From Haematococcus lacustris (taxonomy: Eukaryota > Chlorophyta > Chlorophyceae > Chlamydomonadales > Haematococcaceae): a stretch of DNA of 64,000 nt. The position numbers were made by a program, and so were the translations under genes. Where the stretch lies: assembly GCA_030144725.1 (NCBI GenBank), contig JASKMD010000031.1, positions 5,602,999 to 5,666,998 of the forward strand. Reading direction: 5' to 3'. A model generated the notes under the pieces. That model ran no database searches, was not told the origin of the DNA, and saw only the letters and a program-made list of their open reading frames with translations. Within the stretch, counting starts at the first letter, position 1, and each line of letters opens with the position of its first letter. Shown here piece after piece: positions 59,525 to 64,000 of the stretch.

Positions 59525-60893
59525 ACGTCGCCTTCCGGACCCTCCCACCACCCCCTCCCACCACCCCCTCCCACCCCCTCCCACCCCCTCCCACCCCCTC
59601 CCACCACCCCCTCACACCCCCTCTCACCACCCCCTCCCAGCACCTCTGCTTCTCCACCTCCTCTCCTTGTCCTCCCCGGTGCGCTCGTCCCCACCGCGCG
59701 CCTTACTTCCTCCTCCCTGCCCCTGCACCCTCCTACCCTGATCATCATTCCACCTGCCAGCCGTACACTGGTAAGGTGGACACTGCTGGCCGGCCCTCCC
59801 TGCAGGTTGTCAGGTCCATGCCCTTACCCCTGCAGCATGTTAGACCTGCTGGCAGCATTCTGAAGCGGCCTTCTGTGGCTGGCTCCACGCCACCGGGACG
59901 ACCTCGTAAGGTCGTGCGGTTCTCCCTGCCCCTACCTGCAGCTCTAGGTGGCAGCCCTCCTCGCTCTCCCCAGCCTGGCCGGACAGCCCGCCCAGCTGTG
60001 TTGCATCGTGCCAATGCTGATGCACCTGCCTTCCTCCATGTCAACTCCTTTGCCGTGCTGGCTGTTCAGGACCAGCCGCCGGCCGATTCTCTCGCTCCCC
60101 GGTCCTTATCTCCTCCCCCTGCCCCTCCGTGTCCCCCTCCTGCTCCTTGTCCTTCCCGCACCTCCCCGCCCACTCCCACCCCCACCCCTTCCCCCGCTGC
60201 TGCGCCCTCCCCCATCGTGCTCACTTCCCTGTCTGCCAGTGGCAGCAGCCCATCTTCAGAGCTGATCATCCTCCATGGCACCTTTGCTGGTCACCCAGCC
60301 AGGTTCATGGTGGACAGCGGTGCCACCGGCAACATCGTCAGCCAGCAGTACCTCATGCGCAATGGGCTGCACTTGGCTACCACCCTCTCCCCCCGTCGCC
60401 TCCTCCTCCCAGGCCCCAAACACACTACCCTACCCACCTACACCCTCCCACCGTGCTCCATCCGCATGGGTACCTACCGCGATCGCTTACAGCTCGCCAT
60501 GGCAAACATCCCCAACCCCTCCTTTGACATCGTCCTCGGCAAGCCGTGGCTGGCAGCCAAGAACCCGTGTGTGGACTGGATCAACAACGTCGTACGCCTG
60601 GATCACGCCGGCTCCACCCACACCCTGACCCCACCCCCACCCACCCCACTCCAAGCGGATCAGCTGAACCTGCTGTCGGCGCCACGCTTCCGCCGGGCAG
60701 CGCGGCATGATGAGGTCTTCATGGCCCTGCTCACCCAGCAGCCCAATCCCTCTACCTCACCCTCTCCCTCCGCCCCTGCCCCTGATCCACCCCCTCTCCA
60801 CCCCAAGGCGGCAGCACTGGTGCAGCAGTACCCCACTGTCTTTCCCAAGGAGCTGCCTGCAGTCCAGGACATGCCCCGCCGCTCCGTGGACCA
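59422..60893 (+). pseudogene. chromovirus pol, 5' third (copy B, truncated)
   Basis: The frame runs from the gag overlap through the Pro-rich linker and the protease ([12 protein letters not shown]). It stops matching copy A at DMPRRSVDH, just before the reverse transcriptase. From 60894 a 20-bp filler and then the opposite strand of copy C follow. There is no reverse transcriptase, RNase H or integrase. Confidence 0.92.
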
Positions 60894-60913
60894 TAGTACC
60901 AATGTACCAGTGT
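60894..60913. other. filler DNA at the B/C inversion junction
   Basis: The 20 bases tagtaccaatgtaccagtgt match neither copy at this place. They contain accaatgta, identical to the primer-site/LTR boundary at 58057-58065, and two overlapping gtaccaatgtacc-like pieces. Confidence 0.7.
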
Positions 60914-63748
60914 GGGGAGAGGGCCTGGGACAGGGCTGCTTGGTAGGCCGGGTCTTCGGGCGCATGGCGGTCAAAGGTGGAGAAGAAGGAGGGGTCAGGG
61001 TCAACGATGGAGAGGGAGGTGAGTTGGTGGTCAGGGCGACGGGAGAGGGCGTCTGGCACGGTGTGGTGCTTGCCAGCCTTGTGCACAAAGGTGATGTCGA
61101 ACTCCGCAAGGCGTTGGGTCCACCGCATCTGGCGCCCGCTGAGGTTGGACTGGGTGAGCACATGGGTGGTGGCGCTGTTGTCAGTCTCCACAATGAAGGG
61201 ACGACCCAGTAGGTAGTGGCGCCAGGTGGTGAGGGCATGGAGCACAGCCAGGAGCTCCCGCTCATGGGCTGGGTAGTTGACCTGAGCCGGGTTGAGCTTG
61301 CGGCTCTCGTAGGCCACCACGTACTCGGCGCCGGAGGAGTCCTGTTGGGTAAGCACGGCACCAATGGCAAAGAGGGAGGCGTCAGTCTTGACAGTGAAGG
61401 GGAGGGAGAAGTCAGGGGGACGCACGACGGGGGAGCTGGCCATGGCTGCCTTGATGTCGGCAAAGGCACGCTGCTCAGCCTCGCCCCAACGCCATGGCTG
61501 CTCATCACGCAGCAGGTCGGTGAGAGGGAGAACACGGTGGGCATGGTGGTGTAGGAGACGCCGGTAGTAGTTGGCGGTGCCGAGGAACGACCGTAGCTGG
61601 TGCTTGTCCTGTGGAGCAGGCCAGTCCAGCACAGCCTTGACCTTGGTGGGTTCTGGCTGGATGCCGGCGGCGGAGACGACGTGGCCCAGGAAGTCCACGG
61701 TGTCCAGCCAGAATGCGCACTTGGCCAGGTTAGCGCACAGTTGGTGTTGCCGCAAGAGGGAGAGGGTAAGGTGGAGGTGGCGCTCGTGGTCAGCAGCTGA
61801 CTTGGAGAACACAAGGATGTCGTCCAGGTAGACAAGCACAAAGTCATCTAGGTGGGGCTTGAAAACATCGTTCATGAGCTGCTGGAAGGTGGCTGGGGCA
61901 TTGCAGAGGCCAAAGGGGAGGACAGTGAACTCATAGTGCCCGTACCGGGTGCGGAAGGCGGTCTTGGGGATGTCGTCCTCAGCCACCCTGATCTGGTGAT
62001 ACCCAGACCGGAGGTCGATCTTGGAAAAGACCTGGGCACCTGACAGCTGGTCCAGCAGATCATCGATGCGGGGGAGGGGGGTAACGGTTCTTGAGGGTCT
62101 GCTGGTTGAGGGCACGGAAGTCCACACAGAGGCGCAGGCTGCCGTCCTTCTTGCGCACAAACAACACAGGGGCAGCAAAGGGGGAGGTGGATGGCCGGAT
62201 GAAACCCTTGGCCAGGAGGTCGTCCAGCTGCTTCTTCAGCTGGTCCAGCTCTGGCTGCGACATGCGGTAGATGGGACGGGGGGAGGGGGCAGGACCGGTG
62301 AGATGGATGGTGTGGTCCACGGAGCGGCGGGGCATGTCCTGGACTGCAGGCAGCTCCTTGGGGAAGACAGAGGGATACTGCTGCACCAGTGCTGCCGCCT
62401 TGGGGTGGAGAGGGGGTAGATCAGGGGCAGGGGTGGAGGAAGAGGTCGAGGTAGAGGGTGAGGTAGAGGGGTTGGGCTGCTGGGTGAGCAGTGCCATGAA
62501 GACCTCATCATGCCGCGCTGCCCGGCGGAAGCGTGGCGCCGACAGCAGGTTTAGCTGATCCGCTTGGAGTGGGGTGAGTGGGGGTGGGGTGAGGGTGTGG
62601 GTGGAACCGGCGTGATCCAGGCGTACGACGTTGTTGATCCAGTCCACACACGGGTTCTTGGCTGCCAGCCACGGTTTGCCGAGGACGATGTCAAAGGAGG
62701 GGTTGGGGATGTTTGCCATGGAGAGCTGTAAGCGATCGCGGTAGGTACCCATGCGGATGGAGCACGGTGGGAGGGTGTAGGTGGGTAGGGTAGTGTGTTT
62801 GGGGCCTGGGAGGAGGAGGCGACGGGGGGAGAGGGTGGTAGCCAAGTGCAGCCCATTGCGCATGAGGTACTGCTGGCTGACGATGTTGCCGGTGGCACCG
62901 CTGTCCACCATGAACCTGGCTGGGTGACCAGCAAAGGTGCCATGGAGGATGATCAGCTCTGAAGATGGGCTGCTGCCACTGGCAGACAGGGAAGTGAGTA
63001 CGATGGGGGAGGGTGCAGCAGCGGGGGAAGGGGTGGGGGTGGGAGTGGGAGTGGGCGGGGAGGTGTGGGAAGGACAAGGAGCAGGGGGGGGACACGGAGG
63101 CGCACTGGGAGGAGGTAAGGACCGGGGAGCGAGAGAATCGGCCGGCGGCTGGTCCTGAACAGCCAGCACGGCAAAGGAGTTGACATGGAGGAAGGCAGGT
63201 GCATCAGCATTGGCACGCTGCAACACAGCTGGGCGGGCTGTCCGGCCAGGCTGGGGAGGGCGAGGAGGGCTGCCACCTAGAGCTGCAGGTAGGGGCAGGG
63301 AGAACCGCACGACCTTACGAGGTCGTCCCGGTGGCGTGGAGCCAGCCACAGAAGGCTGCTTCAGAATGCTGCCAGCAGGTCTAACATGCTGCAGGGGTAA
63401 GGGCATGGACCTGACAACCTGCAAGGAGGGCCGGCCAGCAGTGTCCACCTTACCAGTGTACGGCTGGCAGGTGGAATGCAGACCAGGGTAGGAGGGCGCA
63501 GGGGCAGGGAGAAGGAAGTAAGGTGCGCGGTGGGGACGAGCGCACCGGGGAGGACAAGGAGAGGAGGTGGAAAAGCAGAGTGGCTGGGAGGGGGTGGTGA
63601 GAGGGGTGGTGGGAGGGGGTGGTGGGAGGGTCCGGAAGGCGACGTCTAGCGGCGGTCCCCCTTCCGTGGGCCACTGCTGACGTTTGGGCGGGGAGGGCGG
63701 ATGGGGCAGTCCTTCATGGTGTGCCCCGCCTTGCGGCAGTAGAAGCAC
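60914..63748 (-). pseudogene. chromovirus pol (copy C, truncated and frameshifted)
   Basis: The minus-strand pol runs from the gag overlap at 63748 through protease, reverse transcriptase (YLDD) and RNase H. It ends in the linker before integrase (AALSQALSP). One extra G in the run at 62076-62081, compared with copy A, breaks the frame between LKNRYP and RIDDLLDQ. The Pro-rich linker is shorter than in A and B. The integrase, chromodomain and PHD finger are absent. Confidence 0.92.
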
Positions 63749-64000
63749 GCCTTGCTGTCCCGCAGAGCCGCACGCTGAGCATCGGAGAGACGAGTGCCAC
63801 GGCTGCGGCTTGGGCTGGTGTGGAGCATGGCGTCCAGCTCCATGGGCACCGCGGCAGTCTCAGGGCGGGAAGGGCGGGGAGTGGAGGGAGGGCGATAGGA
63901 GGAGCGGGAGGCTGAGGTGGAATAGGAGATGGCGTCCACCCGATCCGCGATGGTGGAGGCTTCGGAGAAAGAGGTTGGCTCGCGCAGCTCCAGCTCACGC
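63646..64000 (-). CDS. chromovirus gag, C-terminal part (copy C, runs off window)
   Basis: This is the 3' part of gag ending in the CCHC knuckle ([14 protein letters not shown]), with the same overlap with pol. The 5' part, primer site and LTR lie beyond the window edge. Confidence 0.9.
   Translation of the reverse strand, partial: RELELREPTSFSEASTIADRVDAISYSTSASRSSYRPPSTPRPSRPETAAVPMELDAMLHTSPSRSRGTRLSDAQRAALRDSKACFYCRKAGHTMKDCPIRPPRPNVSSGPRKGDRR

Overview
The window reads as nuclear DNA of a GC-rich, intron-dense green alga. A chlorophycean of the Volvocales type, such as a Haematococcus or Chlamydomonas relative, is the best guess. The evidence is conserved plant-type genes cut into many short exons with GT-AG borders, plastid-targeted proteins, candidate TGTAA polyadenylation signals, abundant GC-rich micro- and minisatellites in introns, and Fanzor/TnpB-like relics. 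The species call is inference.

Five host genes can be assembled exon by exon with consistent phase. (1) 13849-5804, minus: an ALWAYS EARLY/LIN9 protein of the MuvB/DREAM cell-cycle complex (12 exons, about 1755 aa). (2) 15512-21406, plus: the replicative helicase subunit MCM3 (18 exons, about 850 aa). It lies head-to-head with (1), although a Fanzor relic sits between them. (3) 33196-22840, minus: a plastid ABC1/UbiB-type atypical kinase (19 exons, about 855 aa), convergent with MCM3. (4) 40136-33973, minus: an Nei/Fpg-type DNA glycosylase with a C-terminal SAP motif and Val instead of Pro at position 2 (12 exons, about 751 aa). (5) 43472-45270, plus: a small plastid-type DUF3593 membrane protein (4 exons, about 201 aa). 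Genes 4 and 5 seem once to have shared a short divergent promoter. About 140 bp covering the first codons of gene 4 is now present twice, on either side of a roughly 2.9-kb block holding a damaged intron-containing Fanzor gene and a 0.65-kb TIR element.

The rest is mobile or repetitive DNA. Positions 82-5200 hold a 231-bp direct repeat, a hairpin element, a 66-bp minisatellite, a copia-like gag fragment and, at the right end, a Fanzor tail. At 46070-52021 there is a nested pair: a 4.1-kb foldback element with a perfect 9-bp target duplication (Mutator-like) inserted exactly inside the terminal inverted repeat of a 1.8-kb element with a 4-bp target duplication. From 52205 to the window end lies a cluster of three nearly identical Ty3/gypsy chromoviruses in alternating orientation. 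Copy A is full length, with open gag and pol and an integrase followed by a chromodomain and a PHD finger. Copy B is inverted and shares A's LTR. Copy C is inverted again and joined to B through a 20-bp filler.

The most unusual items are the PHD-finger chromovirus and its palindromic arrangement, the Val2 Nei-SAP glycosylase, and the promoter duplication around the Fanzor block. I see no CRISPR array, rRNA or convincing tRNA.
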